Below, one piece after another: positions 32,400-40,117 of a stretch of DNA of 64,000 bases. Source of the stretch: Ferrovibrio terrae_A (GTDB taxonomy: Bacteria; Pseudomonadota; Alphaproteobacteria; Ferrovibrionales; Ferrovibrionaceae); the NCBI RefSeq assembly GCF_943372915.1, contig NZ_CALSAN010000022.1, positions 1 to 64,000 of the forward strand, read 5' to 3'. A program made the position numbers and the translations under genes. The stretch's first letter is position 1. Every line of letters begins with the position of its first letter. The notes beneath the pieces are model-generated. The model was given only the letters and a program-made list of their open reading frames with translations, did no database searches and had not been told where the DNA came from.

Positions 32400-32555
32400 C
32401 CCTTGCCCGATACTCTTCTGTTACGCGTGGCCATCTATGGTCGCCGTCATTATGACGGTCCATGGCATGCAGGCCATCGCTGACCTAGCCAAGGCTTCAT
32501 CGCCGGGGCCGAATCAATCAGGTCAATGGTATGCGCGGGAAAGATAACCGAACTG

Positions 32556-32569
32556 TTAACCTGGGTTAA
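32556..32569. promoter_or_regulatory. TTAACC-TG-GGTTAA palindrome upstream of popZ
   Basis: A perfect 6-bp inverted repeat with a 2-base centre lies about 160 bp upstream of the popZ start. It recalls CtrA half-sites (TTAAC), but the two TTAA are six, not seven, bases apart. AGGGGA-TTT-TCCCCT follows immediately (32569-32583). Confidence 0.4.
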
Positions 32570-32608
32570 GGGGATTTTCCCCTAATTCCCGGTCCGGCTG
32601 CGTTTTTC

Positions 32609-32643
32609 GCCCGATTCGTGGTCATTTGAACCACGAATCGGGC
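32609..32643. promoter_or_regulatory. 14-bp perfect stem-loop after tolC
   Basis: GCCCGATTCGTGGT (32609-32622), loop CATTTGA, ACCACGAATCGGGC (32630-32643). It begins 19 bp after the tolC stop on the minus strand. Neither strand has a clear T-tract next to it, so it may be a rho-dependent end, an mRNA-stabilising 3' hairpin, or a protein site. Confidence 0.55.
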
Positions 32644-32661
32644 CAGAAAACGAACTGTCGC

Positions 32662-34041
32662 TCACTCGTCGGCGTTCAGGCCGCCGTCGGTGCCGAACCA
32701 CTTGCCGCGCACGCGTTCATAGTTGTCGGTCGGATCGTAATACTCGACCGGCAGCGCCAGCGCGCGGGCGCCCAGACGGCCAACCGAGGACAGCAGCGTG
32801 AAACCGGCAACATATTCGTCGCGACGGGCACGCACTTCGGCCACCCGGGCGTCGAGATACTCCTGCTCCTGGTCCAGCACATCCAGCGTGGTGCGCGAAC
32901 CGACCTCGGCTTCCTGCTGCACGCCTTCCAGCGCGATGCGGGCAGCCTGCACCTGGCTGGTGCGCGCCGTGATGTTCGAGCGTGCCGTGCTGAGATTTTC
33001 CCAGGCCTGCACGACTGACTGACGCACCGCGCGGCGCTGTTCCTCGACCTGGATACGGCGCTGGTTGTGCACCTGCTTGCGCTGGCGCGTCTGGCTGTAG
33101 ACGGCGCCGCCTTCATACAGTGGCACCGTCACGGTGACGGCGACTTTCTTGGTGTCGGTCTCGAAGTTGTTGCGGATGGTTTCATCGGCCTTCGACACGG
33201 TGCCGTTCAGCGACACGGTGGGCAGCAATGCGCCCGATGCTGTGCGCACGTCATTCTTGGCCGCGACTTCACGGAAGCGTGCACCCAGCAGGTCGGGATT
33301 CTCGTCGTATGAGATCGCCAGCGCCTCTTCCTCGCTTTTCGGCAGCTGCGGCAGCGGCGGCGGCGGGGTCAGAACGCGCGGCATCTCGCCGATCACGCGC
33401 GCCAGCACGGCACGCGAGGACACCAGCGCGCCTTCAGACGAGATGCGGTCAGCCGTGGCGCGGGCCAGACGGGATTCAGACTGCGCCACGTCGGTGCGGG
33501 TGATCTCGCCGACACGGAAGCGTTCGCGCACGGCTTCCAGCTGGCGGCGCAGCACTTCCTCGTTGTTGCGGTTCAGCTCAAGCACCGCCTGGTTCTGCAC
33601 CACATCCATATAGGCGGTGACGGCATCCAGCAGCACGCGGCGCTCCGTGCTGGCCAGATCCTGCCGGCCAGCCAGAATCAGCGCTTCGGCGGAATCGGTG
33701 GCAGCTTCGGTGCGGCCGCCGCGATACAGCGGCTGCGACACAGTGAGCTGCAGCGTGTTGGGGTTCATTGTGCCGTCGCGGTTGGTCGCCGACTGGGGAT
33801 CATATTCCAGCCACTGGCGACCGCGCTCGTTGCTCAGATTGACGGTCGGGCGCCAGTTGGACAGCGCCTGCGGCACGCCTTCGTCGGTGGCGCGCAGCGC
33901 AGCGCGGGCCGCGAGCAGCGTCGGATTGTTGTTGTAGGCAGCAGCGAACACCTCGTTCAGCGACTGTGCCTGGGCAGTCTGCACCATTGCCATGCAGCTC
34001 ACGGCGACCGCCGTTGCCAGAAGGGTTCTTGTGAAGCTCAT
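32662..34041 (-). CDS. tolC: TolC-family outer membrane efflux/secretion channel
   Basis: 459 aa from the ATG at 34041, chosen because AAGGA sits nine bases upstream; starts at 34050 and 34071 are possible. Signal peptide SFTRTLLATAVAVSC to AQA, then mature QSLNEVFAAAYNNNPTLLA. The two OEP repeats contain long helices (EALILAGRQDLASTERRVLL; SVVQAWENLSTARSNITART) and the typical DVLDQEQEYLDARVAEVRAR. It forms the trimeric outer-membrane tunnel used by RND pumps and type I secretion. Upstream on the strand is a rhodanese gene; downstream is popZ. Confidence 0.95.
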   Translation of the reverse strand: MSFTRTLLATAVAVSCMAMVQTAQAQSLNEVFAAAYNNNPTLLAARAALRATDEGVPQALSNWRPTVNLSNERGRQWLEYDPQSATNRDGTMNPNTLQLTVSQPLYRGGRTEAATDSAEALILAGRQDLASTERRVLLDAVTAYMDVVQNQAVLELNRNNEEVLRRQLEAVRERFRVGEITRTDVAQSESRLARATADRISSEGALVSSRAVLARVIGEMPRVLTPPPPLPQLPKSEEEALAISYDENPDLLGARFREVAAKNDVRTASGALLPTVSLNGTVSKADETIRNNFETDTKKVAVTVTVPLYEGGAVYSQTRQRKQVHNQRRIQVEEQRRAVRQSVVQAWENLSTARSNITARTSQVQAARIALEGVQQEAEVGSRTTLDVLDQEQEYLDARVAEVRARRDEYVAGFTLLSSVGRLGARALALPVEYYDPTDNYERVRGKWFGTDGGLNADE

Positions 34042-34133
34042 GACGCGCATCCGTCCTTCATCTTGTTTCATCGTTTTTCGCCGCGGCGCGTCCCGACCGT
34101 ATTCCCCAAACTCTTATTGTTTTGTTTATGCAC

Positions 34134-34463
34134 TCAGTACGTCGCCATGCCCGGATCGATCTGCTCGGCCCAGGCATGGATACCCCCGGCGAGATTACTC
34201 GCCTGCGTAAAACCATTCTGCCGCAGCCAGCCGGTGACCTGGCGGCTGCGTCCGCCGTGATGGCACATCACCACCAGCGGTTTGTCATGTGGTAATTCGG
34301 TTACCCGCTGCGGCACCTGGCGCATCGGAATATGCAGCGTGCCGGGCAGCGCCACCGTGGCGATCTCCCAGTCCTCGCGCACATCGAGCACCGCGATATC
34401 CTGGCCGGCCTTGCGCCAGGCATCCAGGTCGGCGACGTCGATTTCCAGCGGGGCCTCGGCCAT
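34134..34463 (-). CDS. Single-domain rhodanese-like protein
   Basis: 109 aa. One rhodanese domain: DVREDWEIATVALPGTLHIP and the catalytic loop MCHHGGRSRQVTGWLRQNG, with the Cys of the active loop C-H-H-G-G-R-S in the expected place. AGGIHAWAEQIDP closes the domain. Such proteins carry sulfane sulfur from thiosulfate or persulfides. It starts five bases after the pcm-like stop, so the two genes are co-transcribed ahead of tolC. Confidence 0.93.
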   Translation of the reverse strand: MAEAPLEIDVADLDAWRKAGQDIAVLDVREDWEIATVALPGTLHIPMRQVPQRVTELPHDKPLVVMCHHGGRSRQVTGWLRQNGFTQASNLAGGIHAWAEQIDPGMATY

Positions 34464-34468
34464 AGCGA

Positions 34469-35140
34469 TCAGAAGACGAAGCCGGCCGCGCGATCGAAGC
34501 CGGGCAGGCCCGGCGTGCCGGAATCGAACAGCACGCGCTGCGGAAACAGGTTGCCGTTGCGCTTGACGATCACGGCCTGTCCGATCGGCGCATCGGATGC
34601 ACGCAGCACGCCAATCAGGCGGCCGCCTTCGGCCAGCTGGTCGAGCAGCGCGGGAGAGATTTCCGGCACGGCACCGGCGAGCAGGATGATGTTGAACGGC
34701 CCCTGCTTCGCGAGACCGTCTTTCAGGGCGCCCTCGACCAGAGCAACGTTGTCGATGCCCAGACCCTGCAGCGTCGCGGCGGCCAGCTGGCTCAGCGCCG
34801 CATCGGCTTCCAGGCCGATCACCGTGCTGGTCAGCTTGGCCAGCACCGCAACCTCGTAGCCCGTGGCGGCCCCCACCACCAGCGCAACTTCGCTGGGCTG
34901 GATCTCGGCTTCCTGCAGCAGGCGGGCCAGAACCATCGGTTCCATCAGATAGCGGCCGGGCGCCACGGCCACGTCCTCGTCCATATAGGCGACGCCGCGA
35001 TAGGTCTTGGGCACGAACTGCTCCCGCGGCAGGGCGGCCATGGCATCGATCACCTGCTCGTCGATGACCTTGTTGGGTCGGAGCTGGGTCAGCACCATCT
35101 GGCGGCGTGCTTCGGCGAATTGGCGTTCGGCTTGAGCCAT
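34469..35140 (-). CDS. Protein-L-isoaspartate O-methyltransferase family protein
   Basis: 223 aa from ATG 35140; the longer frame upstream to 35314 is not conserved-looking. The PIMT fold begins ARRQMVLTQLRPNKVIDEQV with LPREQFVPKTYRGVAYMDED and PMVLARLLQEAEIQ. The SAM loop reads VVGAATGYEVAVLAK where canonical PIMTs have (E/D)-I-G-x-G-S-G-Y. The later motif is NIILLAGAVPEISPALLDQL. The altered motif I leaves catalytic competence uncertain; many alphaproteobacterial relatives next to tolC show the same. Otherwise it would repair isoaspartyl residues using SAM. Confidence 0.85.
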   Translation of the reverse strand: MAQAERQFAEARRQMVLTQLRPNKVIDEQVIDAMAALPREQFVPKTYRGVAYMDEDVAVAPGRYLMEPMVLARLLQEAEIQPSEVALVVGAATGYEVAVLAKLTSTVIGLEADAALSQLAAATLQGLGIDNVALVEGALKDGLAKQGPFNIILLAGAVPEISPALLDQLAEGGRLIGVLRASDAPIGQAVIVKRNGNLFPQRVLFDSGTPGLPGFDRAAGFVF

Positions 35141-35304
35141 GGGGTCGGAATCCGGGGCTGGAACACGGGGTTGGGACAGGCGCCGTTTATAATGCTGCGA
35201 TGCCGCAAAAACAACGGTTCTATTGTGGGTTAGCAGGTTTCCCGGGCACCAGCGGTAACCGGCGTCACAGCCCCGCGACGGCCCTGACGGCATTTGGCAA
35301 AGCC

Positions 35305-35334
35305 TTGACCCCACAGGGCGGCAACCCTTAGTAA
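35305..35334 (+). promoter_or_regulatory. Likely promoter of tRNA-Cys
   Basis: TTGACC at 35305-35310, an 18-base spacer, and TAGTAA at 35329-35334. Transcription would begin near 35342, eight bases before the tRNA. The -10 is weak. Confidence 0.45.
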
Positions 35335-35349
35335 GGGGCGCGCTCGCGA

Positions 35350-35423
35350 GGTCTGGTGGCGGAGTGGTGACGCAGCGGACTGCAAATCCGCGTACGCCGG
35401 TTCAATTCCGGCCCAGACCTCCA
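35350..35423 (+). tRNA. tRNA-Cys (GCA)
   Basis: 74 nt including an encoded CCA. Acceptor arm GGTCTGG pairs with CCAGACC, with discriminator T73 (needed for CysRS) and CCA after it. The D arm follows TGGCGG, the anticodon stem is CGGA/TCCG with anticodon GCA at 35382-35384, and the T arm is CCGG-TTCAATT-CCGG. Single-copy type isolated tRNA between pcm and a small unknown gene. Confidence 0.96.
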
Positions 35424-35559
35424 ATTTCCCCCCTGAAAGGGCGCCTGTCCGTCCCCGGTTCGCCGGCCGGAACCTTAATTAGCGATAACACCCCCTTCTA
35501 TACCCGTCGCCGCCTGTCTATCTTGGAATATCAGGCATTTATCGCGGCAGGAGGCGGCG

Positions 35560-35937
35560 ATGCGTATCCTTGGTTACGGCAAGACCGAAAAAGTCGACCA
35601 TCTGGTCAGCAAGGAGATGCTGGACCGGGAGTCGGCTCGCAAACTGCAAAAATTCCTCGAAGAAGTCGAAATGGCGATCTTCAGCGCCAATCGCGAGGTG
35701 ATGAAGAAGGCGGTGCCGGAACTGACCCGCGACTCCTTCATGGCCTTTGCCGTGCGGGTCGCCGAGGCCCGCGCCCGCTACCTCAAGATCGCCCTCGAAC
35801 TGGCCACCATCACCAATCCCAGCGCCGACGACATCGGTCGGCTGAAAGCGGCCCGCGAGGCCAATGACGAGCTGGTGCAGGCCTTCGAGGCCACCAAACG
35901 CGTGATCGAGCGCGGCTACACCCTTCTCGCCCGCTAG
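35560..35937 (+). CDS. Small helical protein of unknown function
   Basis: 125 aa, starting at ATG with GGAGG nine bases upstream. All predicted helix, highly charged: SKEMLDRESARKLQKFLEEV, then FAVRVAEARARYLKIALELA and REANDELVQAFEATKRVIER. There is no signal peptide and no Cys, so it is likely a cytosolic coiled helical bundle. It is convergent with the YciI-like gene; the two stop codons share the palindrome CTAG at 35934-35937. No family recognised. Confidence 0.68.
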   Translation: MRILGYGKTEKVDHLVSKEMLDRESARKLQKFLEEVEMAIFSANREVMKKAVPELTRDSFMAFAVRVAEARARYLKIALELATITNPSADDIGRLKAAREANDELVQAFEATKRVIERGYTLLAR

Positions 35938-36269
35938 CTTGCGGCATCCTCCGCGAAAGGCGACGTGCCACCCGCGGGATTGAAAACCATTTGCCAGGGG
36001 CGCAGCGTCGCCTGCAGCAGGCCGGACTGCACAGCCGGATCATCCTCCATCATCCGCCGCGCCGCGGTCTCGTCGCTGCTGTCCAGCACCGCGATGCCAC
36101 CGCCCGCTGCATCGCGGAACAGGCCGGCCATCAGCAACTGGCCGTTCTCCATCAGCCGCTGCAGATAGACCTGATGATCGTGCAGCGCCTGTTTGGGCGC
36201 GGCCTGGCCCGCCGGCCAGGCCGGGCCGCGCTGGTAATCGATCCAGTAGACCGGACGCGGCTTCGGCAT
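35934..36269 (-). CDS. YciI-like protein
   Basis: 111 aa from the ATG at 36269; a long open frame further upstream overlaps the neighbouring gene and is rejected as a start. The YciI fold shows YWIDYQRGPAWPAGQ at the first strand, H-D-H-Q-V-Y-L-Q-R-L-M-E-N-G-Q-L-L-M-A-G (helix with the putative catalytic His-Asp dyad), GGGIAVLDSSDETAARRMME with D-D-P, and LRPWQMVF at the end. The family includes ABM-like small enzymes; function unclear. Ten bases after the SnoaL-like gene. Confidence 0.85.
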   Translation of the reverse strand: MPKPRPVYWIDYQRGPAWPAGQAAPKQALHDHQVYLQRLMENGQLLMAGLFRDAAGGGIAVLDSSDETAARRMMEDDPAVQSGLLQATLRPWQMVFNPAGGTSPFAEDAAS

Positions 36270-36279
36270 CCCTGCTCCG

Positions 36280-36762
36280 TCAGTTGCGTTTCCCCGCTGC
36301 CCAGTCCTGCGCCTGCTGCAGGGCCTGCGGATCGATCCGCGTCTCCCCCAGCTGTCGCATGAGCGTGGCGAGATCGTAGTAGAAGCGCTCCTCCACGAAC
36401 AGCCCGTCACGAAACCGCACGAAGACCACGAAGGGCAGCACAAAAGCCCGCCCAGTCGGCGCCAATCCGAGGAAATCGCCGACATGCCGCCCGGTATATT
36501 GCGGCTCGGCCACATAGGTGTCGTCGTCGATCCAGTGGGCGCTGCCGATGGCTGAGCGCTCCACCACATTGCCAAAGGCGGTCCACCATTGCCGGTAATG
36601 CCGTTCCGCCCCGGCATGACCGTGAAACGCCTGACCGATGGCAAGGTCGCGGAAAATGCAGTCCGGATGCACGGTTGCCAGGGTGGCGGCCATGTCATGA
36701 GCGTTTTCCGCCGCCAGATGACGCTGCAGCATCAGGCGGTTGGGATGGGGCTGAACGGTCAT
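36280..36762 (-). CDS. SnoaL-like / NTF2-family protein
   Basis: 160 aa from ATG 36762, preceded by GGAGGAAACC. The SnoaL-type helix-strand pattern is clear: RHLAAENAHDMAATLATVHP, then AFHGHAGAERHYRQWWTAFG, and VVFVRFRDGLFVEERFYYDL. Polyketide-cyclase-like families use this cone for small organic ligands; ester cyclase is a common automatic name. It is co-directional with the YciI-like gene and divergent from the coxD-like gene. Substrate unknown. Confidence 0.85.
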   Translation of the reverse strand: MTVQPHPNRLMLQRHLAAENAHDMAATLATVHPDCIFRDLAIGQAFHGHAGAERHYRQWWTAFGNVVERSAIGSAHWIDDDTYVAEPQYTGRHVGDFLGLAPTGRAFVLPFVVFVRFRDGLFVEERFYYDLATLMRQLGETRIDPQALQQAQDWAAGKRN

Positions 36763-36898
36763 GGTTTCCTCCGGGTTTCCAAGCCTAGACGGCGCGGTCC
36801 GCCGCCTTGTGACAGCGGGCCGAACCGGGCATGATTTCCGCGTCCCTCGCCCCACATTGGCCTCGCTCTGCATTGGCCTCGCCCTAGATCGTAAACTT

Positions 36899-37816
36899 AT
36901 GACCGCCCTGCCCGATTCCATTGATGCCGTCGAAACCCTGCTGAACAGCGGCGACTATGTCGCCGACCGTTCGCTGGCCACCACGCTGTTCCTGGCACTG
37001 AAGATGGGCCGGCCCCTGTTCCTGGAAGGCGAAGCCGGCGTCGGCAAGACCGAAATCGCCAAGGTGCTGGCCGCCACACTGAACCGCCGCCTGGTGCGCC
37101 TGCAATGCTACGAGGGTCTCGATCTTTCCTCGGCCGTCTATGAATGGAACTACCCGCGCCAGATGCTGGAAATCCGCCTGGCCGAAGCGGCTGGCTCTGG
37201 AGACAAGGAAAAGCTGGGCCGCGATCTGTTCAGCCCCGACTTCCTGATCGAGCGGCCGCTGCTGCAGGCGCTGAAGCCCGACCCGGCCGGCGCGCCGGTG
37301 CTGCTGATCGACGAACTGGACCGCACCGACGAACCCTTCGAGGCCTATCTGCTGGAGGTGCTGTCCGACTTCCAGATCACCATTCCCGAGATCGGCCCGA
37401 TCAAGGCCGCCGAGCCGCCGATCGTCATCATCACCTCGAACCGCACGCGCGAGATCCATGACGCGCTGAAACGCCGCTGCCTGTATTACTGGGTCGATTA
37501 TCCCAGCGCCGAACGCGAACTGGCGATCCTCAAGCGCAAGGTTCCGGGCGCGCCGCAGCGGCTGAGCCGCGAGATCGTCGGCTTCGTGCAGCATCTGCGC
37601 GAGACCGAGTTGTTCAAGCTGCCCGGCGTGGCTGAAACCATCGACTGGACGCGTGCGCTGGCCTTCCTCGACAAGGTCAGCCTCGATCCCGAAACCATCG
37701 ACAATACCCTGGGCGTGCTGCTGAAATACCAGGACGACATCGCCAAGATGAAGGGCAGCGAAGCCGCCACCATCCTGCGCCAGGTGCAGCAGGACATGGC
37801 CGCGCTTGGCGTCTGA
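36899..37816 (+). CDS. MoxR/CoxD-type AAA+ ATPase
   Basis: 305 aa from ATG 36899; a longer frame upstream is non-conserved. Walker A PLFLEGEAGVGKTEIAK, Walker B VLLIDELDRTDEPFE, sensor and arginine-finger region IITSNRTREIHDALKRRCLY. MoxR-type AAA proteins pair with VWA proteins to insert metal or sulfur or to remodel targets. CoxD in Oligotropha helps build the Cu-S-Mo centre of CO dehydrogenase. Here it opens a tight five-gene operon with coxE-like, two XdhC parts and a Mo-cofactor transferase. Confidence 0.9.
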   Translation: MTALPDSIDAVETLLNSGDYVADRSLATTLFLALKMGRPLFLEGEAGVGKTEIAKVLAATLNRRLVRLQCYEGLDLSSAVYEWNYPRQMLEIRLAEAAGSGDKEKLGRDLFSPDFLIERPLLQALKPDPAGAPVLLIDELDRTDEPFEAYLLEVLSDFQITIPEIGPIKAAEPPIVIITSNRTREIHDALKRRCLYYWVDYPSAERELAILKRKVPGAPQRLSREIVGFVQHLRETELFKLPGVAETIDWTRALAFLDKVSLDPETIDNTLGVLLKYQDDIAKMKGSEAATILRQVQQDMAALGV

Positions 37817-37823
37817 GCCTCCG

Positions 37824-39062
37824 ATGCTGCTGCCCGAACCTCCGACACCAGAGTCCGGCAGCGACGGCGGCGCCTTTGCCACCAATATCGTGCATTTCGT
37901 GCGCCTGCTGCGCGCATCCGGCCTGCGGCTGGGGCCCGGCAAGGCGATGGATGCCGTGCGCGCGGTGGAAGCCGCCGGCATCCGCCGCCGCGATGATCTG
38001 TACTGGACGCTGTTCTCGGTGCTGGTGAGCCGGCGCGACCAGCGCGAGCTGTTCGACCAGGCCTTCCATATCTTCTGGCGCGATCCGAAAATTTTGGAAC
38101 GCATGATGAGCCTGCTGCTGCCGCAGACAGATGGCATGGCCGAACCACGCAAGAGCAGCATGTCGCAACGGTTGCGCGAGGCGTTGCTGCCCGGCGGCGG
38201 CAGCCGGCCGGCGCAGGAGCCCAGGGAAGTCGAGATCGATGCCACGCTGACCTTCTCGGCCGAGGAACTGCTGCAGAAGAAGGATTTCGCCGAGATGACG
38301 GCGGAAGAGATGGAGCATGCCAAAACGGTGATGGCGCGCATCGCATGGCCGTTCCGACCAACCCGCACGCGCCGCCTGCGCGCCGATATCCGCGGCCATC
38401 GCATCGACCTGCGCGCCAGCCTGCAGGCCAGTTTGCGCACCGGGGGCACGATCATTCCGCTGAAGCGGAAAAGCCCCGGCGAAAAACCGCCGCCGCTGGT
38501 GGTGCTGTGCGACATTTCCGGCTCGATGAGCCAGTACAGCCGCATGTTCCTCCATTTCATGCATGCCCTGAGCAATGACCGCAGCCGCGTGCACAGCTTC
38601 CTGTTCGGCACCCGCCTGACCAATATCAGCCGGCTGCTGCGCCAGCGCGATGTGGACAAGGCGCTGGCGGCGGTGAGCGAAAAGGTGCCGGACTGGTCGG
38701 GCGGCACCCGCATCGGCACGACACTGGCGGAATTCAACCGGCTGTGGTCGCGCCGCGTGCTGGGCCAGGGCGCCGTCGTGCTGCTGCTGACCGACGGGCT
38801 GGACCGCGAGAGCGGCCAGGGCCTGGCGCGCGAGATGGAGCGGCTGCATAAATCCTGCCGCCGCCTGATCTGGCTCAATCCCCTGCTGCGCTGGGATGGT
38901 TTCGAGCCGAAAGCCGCGGGTATCCGCGCCATCCTGCCCCATGTTGACGATTTCCGCCCGGTTCACAATCTTAGCTCCATCGCCGATCTCGCCCATGCGC
39001 TGAGCCATGCCAGCGACGAGGGCAACCGGCTCAAGCTCAATCTCGGGAGACTGGCCGCATGA
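37824..39062 (+). CDS. CoxE-like VWA-domain protein
   Basis: 412 aa from ATG 37824, seven bases after the coxD-like stop; an in-frame TTG at 37806 is possible. The N-terminal part is the CoxE family region with basic stretches (MARIAWPFRPTRTRRLRADI). The C-terminal VWA domain has MIDAS motif D-I-S-G-S-M-S in LCDISGSMSQYSR, Thr in WSGGTRIGTTL, and Asp in LLLTDGLDRES. VWA/MoxR pairs act as chaperones in metalloenzyme assembly. Its stop overlaps the next start by four bases. Confidence 0.92.
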   Translation: MLLPEPPTPESGSDGGAFATNIVHFVRLLRASGLRLGPGKAMDAVRAVEAAGIRRRDDLYWTLFSVLVSRRDQRELFDQAFHIFWRDPKILERMMSLLLPQTDGMAEPRKSSMSQRLREALLPGGGSRPAQEPREVEIDATLTFSAEELLQKKDFAEMTAEEMEHAKTVMARIAWPFRPTRTRRLRADIRGHRIDLRASLQASLRTGGTIIPLKRKSPGEKPPPLVVLCDISGSMSQYSRMFLHFMHALSNDRSRVHSFLFGTRLTNISRLLRQRDVDKALAAVSEKVPDWSGGTRIGTTLAEFNRLWSRRVLGQGAVVLLLTDGLDRESGQGLAREMERLHKSCRRLIWLNPLLRWDGFEPKAAGIRAILPHVDDFRPVHNLSSIADLAHALSHASDEGNRLKLNLGRLAA

Positions 39063-39400
39063 GCACCGATCCCATGGCAAATGTTTCCAGCGATATCCTG
39101 ACCACGGCGCTGGACTGGAAAAGCGCCGGCAAGGCTGTCGCGCTCGCCACCGTCGTCACCACCTGGGGCTCCGCACCGCGCCCGGTCGGCAGCCAGCTGG
39201 CTGTCGATGGCGAGGGCAAATTCATCGGCTCGGTCTCGGGTGGCTGCATCGAGGGCGCCGTGGTGACCGAGGCGCTGGATGCCATTGCCGATGGCAAGCC
39301 GCGGCTGCTCGATTTCGGCGTGTCGGATGCGCAGGCCTGGGAAGTCGGGCTGGCCTGCGGCGGCAAGATCCAGATCTATGTCGAACGGCTGGATGGATGA
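39059..39400 (+). CDS. XdhC-family N-terminal domain protein
   Basis: 113 aa, start overlapping the coxE-like stop (ATGA). The XdhC/CoxI N-terminal signature is VTTWGSAPRPVGSQLAVDGE then GSVSGGCIEGAVVTEALDA; the G-G-C-I-E loop is the likely Moco or sulfide contact. Normally it is fused to the Rossmann part, which here is the next gene. XdhC inserts or carries sulfurated molybdenum cofactor for xanthine-dehydrogenase-type enzymes. Confidence 0.92.
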   Translation: MSTDPMANVSSDILTTALDWKSAGKAVALATVVTTWGSAPRPVGSQLAVDGEGKFIGSVSGGCIEGAVVTEALDAIADGKPRLLDFGVSDAQAWEVGLACGGKIQIYVERLDG

Positions 39401-40116
39401 AACAGGAACTTCTCACCCAATTGCAGCAGGACCGCGCCGAGAAGCGGCCCGTGGTGCTGGCCACCTTCCTCAAGACCGGCGAACAGCGCCTGCTGTATCT
39501 GACCGGCAAGAAGGGCCTGAAGGATCTCGATCCGCGCATCGGCGAGGCGGCGCGGGCCGCCCTGATCGAGGACAAGCCGCGCACGGTGGAAACCGAGCAG
39601 GGCCCCCTCTTCCTCAATGTGTTCAATCCGCCGCTGCGGCTGATCCTGGTCGGTGCCGTGCATATCGCCCAGGCCCTGGTGCCGATGGCACAGCTGGCTG
39701 GTTACGAGGTGATCGTGATCGATCCGCGCAGTGCGTTTGGTTCGGTGGAGCGCTTCCCCGGGATCACGCTGTCGAATGACTGGCCCGACGAGGCCATGGC
39801 ACAGCTGAAGCCCGACCTGCGGACCGCGCTGGTGACGCTGACGCATGATCCCAAGATCGATGATCCGGCACTGATCGCCGGGCTGAAATCCGATGTTTTC
39901 TACATCGGCGCGCTGGGCAGCAAGAAAACCCATGCCAGCCGCATCGAACGCCTGACCGCGGCGGGTTTCGGGCCAGACGATTTCGCCCGCATCCATGGTC
40001 CGGTGGGCCTGAATATCGGCGCGAAATCACCGGCTGAAATCTCCATCTCGATCCTGGCGCAGATGACCGCAGCGCTGCGCCAGCAGACCGCCCCGGCCGC
40101 GTCGGCGGCAGCCTGA
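39397..40116 (+). CDS. XdhC/CoxF-like protein with C-terminal Rossmann domain
   Basis: 239 aa, ATG overlapping the previous stop (ATGA). The N-terminal third is divergent from XdhC. The Rossmann half has LRLILVGAVHIAQALVPMAQ and LAGYEVIVIDPRSAF, then ALVTLTHDPKIDDPAL, FYIGALGSKKTHASRIERL and GLNIGAKSPAEISISILAQM, all usual in XdhC C-terminal domains. A split XdhC encoded by two consecutive overlapping genes. Confidence 0.92.
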   Translation: MKQELLTQLQQDRAEKRPVVLATFLKTGEQRLLYLTGKKGLKDLDPRIGEAARAALIEDKPRTVETEQGPLFLNVFNPPLRLILVGAVHIAQALVPMAQLAGYEVIVIDPRSAFGSVERFPGITLSNDWPDEAMAQLKPDLRTALVTLTHDPKIDDPALIAGLKSDVFYIGALGSKKTHASRIERLTAAGFGPDDFARIHGPVGLNIGAKSPAEISISILAQMTAALRQQTAPAASAAA

Positions 40117-40117
40117 G

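Noticed and set aside
32556..32569. Full CtrA site at popZ
   Set aside because: The two TTAA blocks are six bases apart where the CtrA consensus needs seven; only a generic palindrome is claimed.
39007..39396. Longer start for the Rossmann XdhC gene
   Set aside because: The extension is the out-of-frame reading of the preceding XdhC N-terminal gene; the ATG at 39397 overlaps its stop codon.
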